NCBI RefSeq assembly: GCF_012911015.1
Contig: NZ_WVVV01000016.1
Coordinates: 33,604-97,603 of the forward strand
DNA: 64,000 nucleotides
Origin: Chelativorans sp. ZYF759
GTDB taxonomy: Bacteria > Pseudomonadota > Alphaproteobacteria > Rhizobiales > Rhizobiaceae
Direction: 5' to 3'
The position numbers were made by a program, and so were the translations under genes. Positions 25,789 to 33,573 of the stretch are shown one piece after another (position 1 is the first letter of the stretch; each line of letters opens with the position of its first letter). The notes under the pieces are model-generated. The model worked only from the letters and a program-made list of their open reading frames with translations, did not search any database and was not told the origin of the DNA.

Positions 25789-26067
25789 ATGGCGCGCGCA
25801 GCCCTTGATGATACCGATCGGATGAACATCCGGGTGAAGCCGGAGGTAAAGGCACGCCTGCTTCGGGCCGCGGCACTTCGCCATACCGATCTTACCAGCT
25901 TCGTAACCCAATCGGCCTTGCGCGAGGCGGAAACCGTCATTGCCGAAGCCGACGTCATAAAGGTTTCGGAGCGCGATTTCGGCCGTATCCTCGAGCTTCT
26001 CGACAATCCGCCGAGGCCGAACGAAAAACTGCGGGCGGCGGCCAAGGCCCTACCCAAAACGCTTTGA
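25789..26067 (+). CDS. DUF1778 ribbon-helix-helix antitoxin (TacA-like)
   Basis: 92 residues from ATG 25789 with AGGA 12 bases upstream; a much longer open frame on this strand is a shadow of the integrase. The sequence MNIRVKPEVKARLLRAAALRHTDLTSFVTQSALREAETVI is the RHH DNA-binding part of DUF1778 antitoxins; the tail (VSERDFGRILELLDNPPRPNEKL) is the segment that wraps the GNAT toxin. Overlaps the toxin gene by one base. Confidence 0.9.
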   Translation: MARAALDDTDRMNIRVKPEVKARLLRAAALRHTDLTSFVTQSALREAETVIAEADVIKVSERDFGRILELLDNPPRPNEKLRAAAKALPKTL

Positions 26068-26591
26068 TGCTGCCCCCCTGGCACGAAGAGGCGATCACGA
26101 AATCCCACGACCGCAAGAGTTTCGACTGCGGCGATCCCGGCATGAACATTTTCCTGCAGCGCTTCGCGCGCCAGGGGCACCAGCAGAATGCCGCAAAGAC
26201 GTTCTGTGCGATCTCCGACGACGCGCCCGACCGGATCCTCGGCTTCTACAGCCTGGCCCCGGCCTCGGTCGAATATGACGCCGTTTCCGCCGCGATGGTG
26301 AAGGGCCTGGCCCGTCACAGCGTGCCGGGATTTCTTCTGGCACGGCTCGCCGTCGACAAATCGGTGGCGGGCAGGGGGCTCGGCGGCCAGCTTCTGCTCG
26401 CCGCCGCGCTGCGCTGCATCCGCGTCACGGAGGAAGTGGGCGGTGTTCTGATGATCATCGACGCGAAAAGCGAACGGGCGGCAAACTGGTATGCCGGCTA
26501 TGGCGCCGAGCCACTTGCGGATCGTCCGTTGACGCTGGTGGCGCCGCTTATGAGTTTTGCCGCGGCCCTGAAAGACAGTGGTCATCTCTGA
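26067..26591 (+). CDS. GNAT acetyltransferase toxin (TacT-like)
   Basis: 174 residues from ATG 26067. Toxins of this family acetylate the amino group of charged tRNAs and stop translation. Visible are the N-terminal FDCGDPGMNIFLQRFARQGHQQN typical of TacT, the acetyl-CoA loop LARLAVDKSVAGRGLGGQLL (pattern V-x4-GRGLG), and the tyrosine YAGYGAEPL near the C-terminus. With the DUF1778 gene it forms a complete type II module. Confidence 0.9.
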   Translation: MLPPWHEEAITKSHDRKSFDCGDPGMNIFLQRFARQGHQQNAAKTFCAISDDAPDRILGFYSLAPASVEYDAVSAAMVKGLARHSVPGFLLARLAVDKSVAGRGLGGQLLLAAALRCIRVTEEVGGVLMIIDAKSERAANWYAGYGAEPLADRPLTLVAPLMSFAAALKDSGHL

Positions 26592-26851
26592 CATCTGCCC
26601 GGGCTCGGCCGGATCATGCGGCGCATCCTTGTCGACAGCCTGTGCCGTGTCCTGTGATCGCGCTGAGCGGTGCCGAGTCCGCTTTTCGGGGTTTTGTGTC
26701 GGAATATCGTGATTCATTAGACAGCCGTTCGTTTGTTTTCAATGCCTTGCCCGTGCCGCAATTGTGAGACTGAGTCGGGGTTATTGAGACTGGCCTCGAA
26801 GTTGAGTCGGTATTTATGAGACCAGCTTGCAGCCAAACGGCGAGGCTGTCC

Positions 26852-28468
26852 ATGGATCATGATAGCACCGATTCCGGGGCATGGGCGCAGGCCCTGTCAC
26901 GCGCCGAAATCCTCGCAAAACTCTCCGATCGACCCGATGACGCGGAGCTGCGCGAAGCCATGCGTGCCCTCGGGATCAGCCGGGCGACGCTGTTCCGCTG
27001 GCTGAAGCGGTTCCGCCAGGACGAGCGCACCAGCGCTTTGCTGCCGCGCCGGCGTGGACCGAATGCCGGCATGCAGCCGCTCGATCCGGCGGTGCTCGCC
27101 GTTGTGGAGCAGCATTTCGAAAAGCTCTACGCGACACGGCGCAAGCCGACGCTGACGCGCTTCCAGCGGGAGGTGGCCGCCGATTGCCGGGCCGGGGGCC
27201 TGCCGCCACCCTCGATCCGTCGTCTGGGAAGGTGGCTAAAGAGCCGCGATCAGGCCGATCTGATGCAGCGGCGAGAAGGAGCCAAGAAATCCGAATCCGT
27301 GTTCTTGCCGACACCGGGCGGGCTGACGGCTGAAGCACCGCTCGATATCGTCCAGATTGACCATACCAAGGTCGACGTCACGGTGGTCGACCCGGTGACG
27401 CGACTGCCGATCGGCCGACCGACGCTGACGCTTGCCATCGACGTCAACACGCGTATGGCGCTGGGCTTTTCTCTTTCGCTCGAAGCGCCGTCGCTCACGG
27501 CCGTGGCGTTGTGCCTGACCCATGCGGCAATGGACAAGACGGCCTGGCTTGCTTCGCGAGGCATTGCAGCGGACTGGCCGGCGCACGGGATTCCCAAGAC
27601 CATTCACGTAGACAATGGCGCCGAATTCCATGCCCGTGCCTTCGAGCGCGCCTGCGGCGAGCATCGCATCGACCTCAGCTACCGGCCGCCTGGCACGCCG
27701 CGTTTCGGTGGCCACATCGAGCGGCTGATCGGCACGATGATGGGCGCGGTGCATCTCATTCCAGGTTCGCATTTTTCCAATATCCGCGAGCGCGGCGATC
27801 TCGATCCCGAGGCCGAGGCGGTTATGACGCTCGGCGAACTCGAAACCTACATCGCGCTCGAGATCGTCGGCGCCTACCACGCCCGCATCCACAAGGCGCT
27901 CGATATGCCGCCGTCTGCTGCGTGGAACGCCCGGATCGGCGAGACCGCTGTGCGAATGCCGTCGGATCCACGACAGTTCCTGATCGATTTTCTGCCCTCC
28001 GAGGACCGCGTCCTGCAGCGCGACGGGCTGCATCTGTTTCACATCCGCTACTGGTCGGACGAGTTGCGCTGGCTGATGGGCCGCGAGCGGCGGCGGTTGA
28101 CCGTCAAATACGATCCGCGCGACCTCTCCTGCGTCTTTGTCGCGACAGAGCAGGGGTATCTCGAAGCGCGCCCGGCCGATCGCACCCGGCCAGCGATCGC
28201 GCTTTGGGAGCAACGTGCGGCGCGGCGCGCGTTGCGGGCGGAAGGGCGCCGGGCCGTCGACGAGGAGCTGATCTTTTCCACCATCCTCGCTCAACGCGCG
28301 CTGGTCGAGGAAGCGACGCGGACGACCAAGGCGATGCGACGGGATCTCGCACGGCGCGATCACCTCGCCGCGACGAAGATGATCGACGTCACGCCGCAGA
28401 CCGGAACTGTCGGCGACGACCAACCGCTGCAGCTGCCCTATTTCGAAGTGGAGGAATGGGATGACTGA
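26852..28468 (+). CDS. tniA: TniA-like DDE transposase (Mu/TnsB type), transposon 2
   Basis: 538 residues from ATG 26852 (a start at 26816 would lie within the end repeats). Helix-turn-helix LREAMRALGISRATLFRWLKRFRQ near residue 40; DDE residues in VQIDHTKVD, IHVDNGAEFHA and FGGHIERLIGT; Mu C-terminal barrel (DELRWLMGRERRRLTVKYDPRDLSCVFV); basic tail. Clearly homologous to the tniA of transposon 1 along its length but well diverged, so the two elements did not arise by recent duplication. Overlaps tniB by 8 bases. Confidence 0.92.
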   Translation: MDHDSTDSGAWAQALSRAEILAKLSDRPDDAELREAMRALGISRATLFRWLKRFRQDERTSALLPRRRGPNAGMQPLDPAVLAVVEQHFEKLYATRRKPTLTRFQREVAADCRAGGLPPPSIRRLGRWLKSRDQADLMQRREGAKKSESVFLPTPGGLTAEAPLDIVQIDHTKVDVTVVDPVTRLPIGRPTLTLAIDVNTRMALGFSLSLEAPSLTAVALCLTHAAMDKTAWLASRGIAADWPAHGIPKTIHVDNGAEFHARAFERACGEHRIDLSYRPPGTPRFGGHIERLIGTMMGAVHLIPGSHFSNIRERGDLDPEAEAVMTLGELETYIALEIVGAYHARIHKALDMPPSAAWNARIGETAVRMPSDPRQFLIDFLPSEDRVLQRDGLHLFHIRYWSDELRWLMGRERRRLTVKYDPRDLSCVFVATEQGYLEARPADRTRPAIALWEQRAARRALRAEGRRAVDEELIFSTILAQRALVEEATRTTKAMRRDLARRDHLAATKMIDVTPQTGTVGDDQPLQLPYFEVEEWDD

Positions 28469-29342
28469 GGAATTTTCGCATCTCTTTCCGGCCAGCCGGG
28501 CGGTCGCCGCATTGAGCGCCGAGGAACGCATCCGCAGAATCCGTGCCGATCGCTGGATCAACTATCCCCGTGCCGAGCAGGCGTTGGCAAAGCTGGAGGG
28601 GCTGATCGTCTTCCCGCAGCGCGCCCGCATGCCCAATCTGCTCATCGTCGGCGCCAGCGGCATGGGCAAGACCATGATCGTGGAAAAGTTCTCACGCGAT
28701 CATCCCTCCCGTTTCGACGCGGTGAGCGGCTGCATGCACATGCCGGTGATCGTCGTGCAGATGGTCTCGGGCCCAGACGAGGCGCGTTTCTACAAGCGGT
28801 TGCTGGCGGCGATCGGCGCGCCCGAGCCGCCGCGCGCGACGCTGTCGGTTCTGGAAAACCTGACTCTGCGCCTGCTTTCCGAGATTCGCCCGGGGCTCCT
28901 GGTCATTGACGAGGTCCACAGCCTGCAGGCAGGCTCGGTGCGCGAGCAGACGCGGTTTTTGAACATGCTGCGCTTTCTCGGCAACGAGCTCAGGATCCCG
29001 CTCGTCTGTGTCGGCACGCAGCAGGCGCGCAACGCCCTGCGCACCGACGATCAGCTGGTGCGCCGCTTCGAGGCCTTCGCGCTGCCGCCATGGCAGAATG
29101 ACGAGGATTTCGGGGGCCTGATCGGCAGCCTGCAGCGCACGCTGCCTTTGCGACGGCCGAGCGAAATCGGAGCACCGATGCTCAAGCGCCTGATCGAGGT
29201 TACGGGCGGCATCACCGCCGGCGTGTTTTCGCTGATGGGCCGGCTCGCCATTGCCGCAATCGAGAGCGGCGAGGAGCGGATCGTGGCCCGTGACGTCGCC
29301 GACAAGCGCAACGTCCTGGCGCTGTTGGGAGACCCGGTGTGA
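28461..29342 (+). CDS. tniB: TniB-like AAA+ ATPase, transposon 2
   Basis: 293 residues. Walker A GASGMGKTM near residue 63, Walker B GLLVIDEVHSLQ near residue 145 and sensor RFEAFALPPW. Same fold and partner order as in transposon 1. The stop shares bases with the tniQ start. Confidence 0.92.
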   Translation: MTEEFSHLFPASRAVAALSAEERIRRIRADRWINYPRAEQALAKLEGLIVFPQRARMPNLLIVGASGMGKTMIVEKFSRDHPSRFDAVSGCMHMPVIVVQMVSGPDEARFYKRLLAAIGAPEPPRATLSVLENLTLRLLSEIRPGLLVIDEVHSLQAGSVREQTRFLNMLRFLGNELRIPLVCVGTQQARNALRTDDQLVRRFEAFALPPWQNDEDFGGLIGSLQRTLPLRRPSEIGAPMLKRLIEVTGGITAGVFSLMGRLAIAAIESGEERIVARDVADKRNVLALLGDPV

Positions 29343-30448
29343 CCGCCGCATCGACGATGAAGTTGCTGCCGGTCGTGCCCAGACCGGCATGCGACGAGCG
29401 GCTGTCCTCCTGGCTGCATCGCCTGGCGCGCCTCTACGCGATGCCGATCGAAGTGTTTCTGGAGTGCTGCGGCCTGAGCGACCGCGGGATCGACGACCTC
29501 GAATGGCGCCTCGGGGGAGGGGAGGGGGCTTTGCTGGCGTCGCGCACCGGCATGGATGTCGAAGCTTTGAGAGCGCTGACCTTCGCCGAGATCGCGCCGC
29601 CTGCGCGCCTAATGATCGCGTCACACACCCGTTATGTCTGCCCGCACTGTCCCATCGACATCCATCTGAAATCAGCGGCGCTGCCCTGGAATTTTGGGTG
29701 CGTCGAGCATGGCGTGAGACTGCGTCCAAGGGGCGGCGGGCGGCTGCAAACACTGTTGCCCGAACGGTCATTGGCGATGCTCGACGGCTACGCGCGCGAC
29801 GGTGCCGTCAGGCTGGGCGCCTGGGCACGGGGAAGGGACGAAAAGGAACCGGACGCCCGCGCCCTGCTCGTCTTCCTGACGACACGACATCGCAGATCCT
29901 CGCCGCCGTCGCTATCCGAGCAACCGCGCCTCTCGCTTGCGGCGCGGCGCGCCAACCATGATTTCCTCACCCGCCCGATCGCCCGCCAGGCGCTTTTGGT
30001 GATCGTGCCGGAATATGATCTTGTGGCGCCCGTTCTCGGCAAGCCGGTGCGGCCCGGTCTCATGGGGCTGGCGCGGGGATCGCTGCTTCAGAACTACGCG
30101 CTGGCCATCGGCGTCGGGCGGCTCGCTGCCGACCCGGTCGGCCATGCCGCGTCCGTGCTGCTGGCAAGCGATGCGGAAGGCGAGGACCGGCTCAGGGAGA
30201 CCTTGCGGGCCTGGCCAGAGGCGACGCGGCGGCGGATCTATGCTCGGCTGCGGCGCGTTCGCGACAAGAGCGAGGCGCGCCAAGACCGGGGTCGCGGATT
30301 TTTTGTCGCCACAGGAGCTCACAAGGCGCGTTTGCGGGGTCTCGATGACCCGCAATGCCAGACTGGCCCAAACGCCGTCCACGGCCTTCTATGGCCGAAA
30401 TCGCCGATCCGGCGGCCTCTGAAGCAAAACCGGCTGCGGAATAGGTGA
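29339..30448 (+). CDS. tniQ: TniQ family target-selection protein, transposon 2
   Basis: 369 residues from a GTG start in GTGA overlap with tniB. N-terminal TniQ motif DERLSSWLHRLARLYAM, zinc-binding cluster CPHC (about residue 100) ... CVEH (about residue 121). The C-terminal 80 residues are very basic (QNRLRNR end). Its stop is 9 bases before the first right-end repeat. Confidence 0.9.
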   Translation: MTAASTMKLLPVVPRPACDERLSSWLHRLARLYAMPIEVFLECCGLSDRGIDDLEWRLGGGEGALLASRTGMDVEALRALTFAEIAPPARLMIASHTRYVCPHCPIDIHLKSAALPWNFGCVEHGVRLRPRGGGRLQTLLPERSLAMLDGYARDGAVRLGAWARGRDEKEPDARALLVFLTTRHRRSSPPSLSEQPRLSLAARRANHDFLTRPIARQALLVIVPEYDLVAPVLGKPVRPGLMGLARGSLLQNYALAIGVGRLAADPVGHAASVLLASDAEGEDRLRETLRAWPEATRRRIYARLRRVRDKSEARQDRGRGFFVATGAHKARLRGLDDPQCQTGPNAVHGLLWPKSPIRRPLKQNRLRNR

Positions 30449-30620
30449 TATTATGCACCAGTCTCACAAATTCCGACTCGGCCAGTCTCACAAATTATGC
30501 TCCGGGAATCTCACAATCATGCGCGAGATTTCGGCTCAAGGCCTTGAGTCTCAAGAATTCCGCTCATCCGACAGAAAAACGAGCAACATGGGCCATTTCT
30601 CATATAGAGAACAAAACGAC

Positions 30621-30732
30621 CGATAAGGCAAGATTATCGATCATTCTATCAGCGCGACAAGCACAGCGCTTTTTGTCCATTTCTGTTGCCAAAAGCGCCG
30701 CGATGAATCATCGTGCTTGCAATGATTCATCG
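30621..30732. promoter_or_regulatory. three stacked inverted repeats upstream of and into DUF1403
   Basis: (a) CGATAA-N7-TTATCG at 30621-30639. (b) GCGCTTTT-N17-AAAAGCGC at 30666-30698. (c) CGATGAATCAT (30701-30711) - 10 bases - ATGATTCATCG (30722-30732), perfect 11-bp arms whose right arm contains the DUF1403 start codon. Three perfect dyads in 112 bases is unusual for a simple promoter. They could be operators, a loading or centromere site for the ScpB pair, or an integrase core site. No TSD or integrase gene copy supports the last option here. Confidence 0.6.
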
Positions 30733-31744
30733 ACCCAAACCCTTTCCGCACCACCACGCCACGCTTGCCGGTGCCGCTTCGACCTCGCCGTTGGCAACCG
30801 TGCCGGCCTGGCTGCACCGAGCCGTACCGGATGCGAAAAGCCTTGCGGGAAAGGACCTTGAGGACCTCGCGCTCTCAGCGGGTGCCGCCATCGGCGCGCT
30901 CGATGCAATAGTCCGCCGGCAGGAGCGCTGGGCCGGCGCCTGGCGACAGCGGCTGGCGCTTGCGGCGGCCGCGGTTACGGCGAAGCAGGTGGGCCGCGTC
31001 GAGGATGAGGCGGCGCTGCGCGATGCCGTGCTGCTCACGCGACCGGGCGAGTTTTTGTCTGTCGGCCCCGCCGGGCTTTTGCTGCTCGCCTGGCGCCGGC
31101 TGGCATCGAGGCCGGCGGATGAATTGTTGACGTTGAAGAGCCTTGCAGCGGTTCTGGAAGAGTTCGGCTACGCCCCGGATGATGAGGTGGTCAGCGATCT
31201 GGCGGATGATCTCCGACAACTGGCGAACGGCGCTGGCATGGTCGCAACGCTGACCGGTTCATTCATGGCCGCAGAACGCCACGGCCTTGCGCGCGCCGTC
31301 GGAGCCTGGCTCGCCGATGCCCTGCTGGCGCAACGCCTGGGTTGGCCACATGCGCTGCCGCTGCTCGGCGCCGAAGCAGCCTTGGGCATAAGCGCGCGCT
31401 CGCGTCGATCGGCAGCCAGTTTTGTGGCGACAGGCATTGAGACAGATCCTGAGCGTGCCAAAGGTCTACTTGCCGCGCAGGCGCGTGCCGCGATCCGCGC
31501 CATCGATCTGTCCGCCGACCTCGAGCGTCGCGCGAGCCGGATGCTTGCCGTTGCGCCGAAACTCCGGGCCAAGGCGGCAGACACCGTTGTCGACAAACTG
31601 CTGTCCGACGACGCGATCGTCGCCTCCGAAAGAATCTCCGGCATGAGCGATCGCGGATTGCGCCGCCTGTTCGACCGGCTGGTTGAGCTCGGCGCTGTGC
31701 GCGAACTCTCTGGGCGGACGACCTTCCGCATTTACGGGCTCTGA
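30722..31744 (+). CDS. DUF1403 family protein
   Basis: 340 residues from ATG 30722 (a GTG at 30713 in frame is possible). Mostly helical, Ala/Leu-rich, soluble. The family is known almost only from rhizobial plasmids and islands and sits next to ScpB and an integrase. The last 60 residues (KLLSDDAIVASERISGMSDRGLRRLFDRLVELGAVRELSGRTTFRIYGL) have the look of a winged helix. Kleisin subunits such as ScpA, the normal ScpB partner, end in a winged helix, so a kleisin-like role is a testable guess. Function is not known. Next gene starts 6 bases after the stop. Confidence 0.8.
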   Translation: MIHRPKPFPHHHATLAGAASTSPLATVPAWLHRAVPDAKSLAGKDLEDLALSAGAAIGALDAIVRRQERWAGAWRQRLALAAAAVTAKQVGRVEDEAALRDAVLLTRPGEFLSVGPAGLLLLAWRRLASRPADELLTLKSLAAVLEEFGYAPDDEVVSDLADDLRQLANGAGMVATLTGSFMAAERHGLARAVGAWLADALLAQRLGWPHALPLLGAEAALGISARSRRSAASFVATGIETDPERAKGLLAAQARAAIRAIDLSADLERRASRMLAVAPKLRAKAADTVVDKLLSDDAIVASERISGMSDRGLRRLFDRLVELGAVRELSGRTTFRIYGL

Positions 31745-31749
31745 CGACC

Positions 31750-32472
31750 ATGGCGGAGACGACGCGCAAACGACGAGGCCGGGCCGACGAGGATGCACTG
31801 TTCGATCGGGAATTGGATCATCTGCCGCCGGAAGCCCGCTGGCGCGAATGGATGCATCGGGTCGAGGCGACCATTTTTGCTGCCAGTGAGCCCGTTACCC
31901 GCGAGACGCTGGCGCGGGTGGTGGGCAAGGGTTGCAGCATCGATCTTCTGATCGACGACATTCGCGAAGAGCTGCGCGGGCGGCCTTACGACCTGGTCGC
32001 CGTCGCTGGTGGTTTTAGGCACGTGACCCGGCCGGCCTACGCCGACGCTATCCGCGCCGCAGTCGGCAGCAATGAGACGGCAACCGATCTGACCCAGTCC
32101 GAAGTCCTCGTGCTGATGTGCATCGCCTATTTCCAGCCGATCACGCGCGGAGAGCTGTCGTCGTTTTTCGGCAAGGAGATATCTCGCGATCTGATCGGCC
32201 ATCTGCGCGGCGCGAAGCTGATCGCGTCCGGTCCGCGCAGCCCGACAGCGGGTGCGCCCTACACCTACGTTACGACGAAGGAGTTTTTGCTGGAGTTCGG
32301 GCTCGATACGCTGCGCGACCTGCCGGATTTTGAGGCGCTTGAGGATGCCGGGCTGCTGTCGAAAGATAAATTGTTGGCAGGCGCTATCCCGGCCGGGCTG
32401 AGCCGCGACGAGGGTTATGCTGAGGAGGACTTGGCAGACACCGACCACCCGACGACAACTGCGGCTGAATGA
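31750..32472 (+). CDS. scpB: ScpB-like (segregation and condensation protein B) plasmid homolog
   Basis: 240 residues with the two winged-helix domains of ScpB: RVEATIFAASEPVTRETLARVVGKGCSIDLLIDDIREELRGRPYDLVAVAGGFRHVTR (about 35-95) and SEVLVLMCIAYFQPITRGELSSFFGKEISRDLIGHLRGAKLIASG (about 115-160). Chromosomal ScpB dimers bind the kleisin ScpA in SMC condensin. No smc or scpA is in the window, so this copy either joins the host complex or works with DUF1403. The pair is probably one operon. Confidence 0.88.
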   Translation: MAETTRKRRGRADEDALFDRELDHLPPEARWREWMHRVEATIFAASEPVTRETLARVVGKGCSIDLLIDDIREELRGRPYDLVAVAGGFRHVTRPAYADAIRAAVGSNETATDLTQSEVLVLMCIAYFQPITRGELSSFFGKEISRDLIGHLRGAKLIASGPRSPTAGAPYTYVTTKEFLLEFGLDTLRDLPDFEALEDAGLLSKDKLLAGAIPAGLSRDEGYAEEDLADTDHPTTTAAE

Positions 32473-32569
32473 CAAGGGAAAAAACACAATTGCGCGATAC
32501 AAATCACCGCTGAAGAGTTAACATCGTAGCCGCGTTTCCGAGTTGCCGGAGACCTGAAAAGAAGAGCTT

Positions 32570-33556
32570 ATGACCACCGCTCGCCATATCGTGACGCTGC
32601 TTAAGAGCCACATTGCCGGCGATGAGGATCGTTTCCTCGCCACCGCGATGCAGCTTGCTGCGCATGAGGCGCGTCAGGGTCATGGCAAGCTGGCGCAAGA
32701 GCTCAAGAATCTGATCGATGCTGCCAAGGGCAGCGATACCGGGATCGTGAAGAACGGTCGGCCGGTTCCCCTTGTTCAGCCAAAAGGCGAACTCGCCGGG
32801 CTCCTGCATGCGCACTATCCCGACTTGAGGCTGACCGACATGATCCTGCCGGATAGCCTTCGAGCGCGCTTGCAACGCGTGCTTGGCGAGCAGCGTCAGC
32901 AAGCCAGCTTGCGCGAACACGGTCTGGCACCCCGTCGCAAGCTTCTCCTGGTCGGTCCGCCCGGGTCCGGCAAAACGATGACCGCGTCGGCATTGGCCGG
33001 CGAGCTCCATCTCCCCCTATTCACGATCCTCCTCGATGGATTGATCACCAAGTTCATGGGAGAGACGGCCGGCAAGCTGCGGCTCGTATTCGATGCGATT
33101 CAGGCGACGCGTGGAATATATTTTTTCGACGAGTTCGACGCCATCGGCGCGCGGCGAGGAGAACGCCACGATGTCGGGGAAATTCGGCGTGTGCTCAATT
33201 CGTTCCTGCAGTTCCTCGAGCAAGATGACAGCCAAAGCCTAATCATCGCGGCCACGAACCATCCCGAACTGCTCGACAAAGCCTTGTTCCGCCGGTTCGA
33301 CGACGTCATCGAATACACGGTCCCCGACCGGTCGCTCATCGAGGCGTTGCTTCGGGCTCGGCTCGATCGCTTCGATACCAGAGGGCTTGCGTGGAAGGAG
33401 GCGGTATCTCAGTCCGAGAGATTGTCACAGGCCGAGATCACCCGTGCGGCGGACGATGCAGCAAAAAACATCATATTGCGGGGCGAGAAACGGATCACCT
33501 CGGAGGCCCTCATCGAGGCGCTGACGGAACGTCGGCAGGCCTCGCTGCCTGAGTAG
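32570..33556 (+). CDS. ietA: AAA+ ATPase IetA of the IetAS system
   Basis: 328 residues. Single AAA+ domain with Walker A GPPGSGKTM near residue 130, the pore loop region ITKFMGETAGKL, Walker B GIYFFDEFDAIG near residue 186, sensor 1 IIAATNHPELLD and Arg finger RRFDDVIEY. Together with the following subtilase gene this is the IetAS pair, first described as a protease/ATPase toxin-antitoxin that raises stability and incompatibility of the Ti plasmid pTiC58, and later listed among anti-phage systems. IetA acts as the antitoxin/control part. The next gene starts 17 bases after the stop. Confidence 0.9.
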   Translation: MTTARHIVTLLKSHIAGDEDRFLATAMQLAAHEARQGHGKLAQELKNLIDAAKGSDTGIVKNGRPVPLVQPKGELAGLLHAHYPDLRLTDMILPDSLRARLQRVLGEQRQQASLREHGLAPRRKLLLVGPPGSGKTMTASALAGELHLPLFTILLDGLITKFMGETAGKLRLVFDAIQATRGIYFFDEFDAIGARRGERHDVGEIRRVLNSFLQFLEQDDSQSLIIAATNHPELLDKALFRRFDDVIEYTVPDRSLIEALLRARLDRFDTRGLAWKEAVSQSERLSQAEITRAADDAAKNIILRGEKRITSEALIEALTERRQASLPE

Positions 33557-33573
33557 CGACAGCATAGGCTAGA

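Larger units (their letters stand above)
26763..30515 (+). mobile_element. minimal tniA-tniB-tniQ transposon 2, ends marked by repeated binding sites
   Basis: About 3.75 kb. The left end has three copies of a TGTGAGACTGG-like repeat (starting 26763, 26783 and 26815). The right end has three in inverted orientation (read inward from 30515, 30492 and 30468; spacing about 23-24 bases). This is the multi-site end structure of TnsB/TniA-type elements. The outermost copies begin with TGT on both sides. No 5-bp target duplication was found (GCAAT versus ATCAT), so the exact right boundary is uncertain; a further degenerate repeat at about 30545-30560 could belong to it. Contents are again only TniA, TniB and TniQ. 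Confidence 0.75.

Noticed and set aside
24715..26067. 450-codon plus-strand frame through the integrase region
   Set aside because: Only its last 92 codons (DUF1778 antitoxin) show real homology; the rest is the reverse of the integrase gene.
27236..28561. 441-codon minus-strand frame opposite tniA of transposon 2
   Set aside because: Shadow of a high-GC gene; it has no recognisable domain and the sense strand is a full DDE transposase.
30701..30732. Short CRISPR-like or satellite repeat
   Set aside because: The two 11-base units are inverted, not direct, and occur once; no regular spacing of direct repeats exists anywhere in the window.
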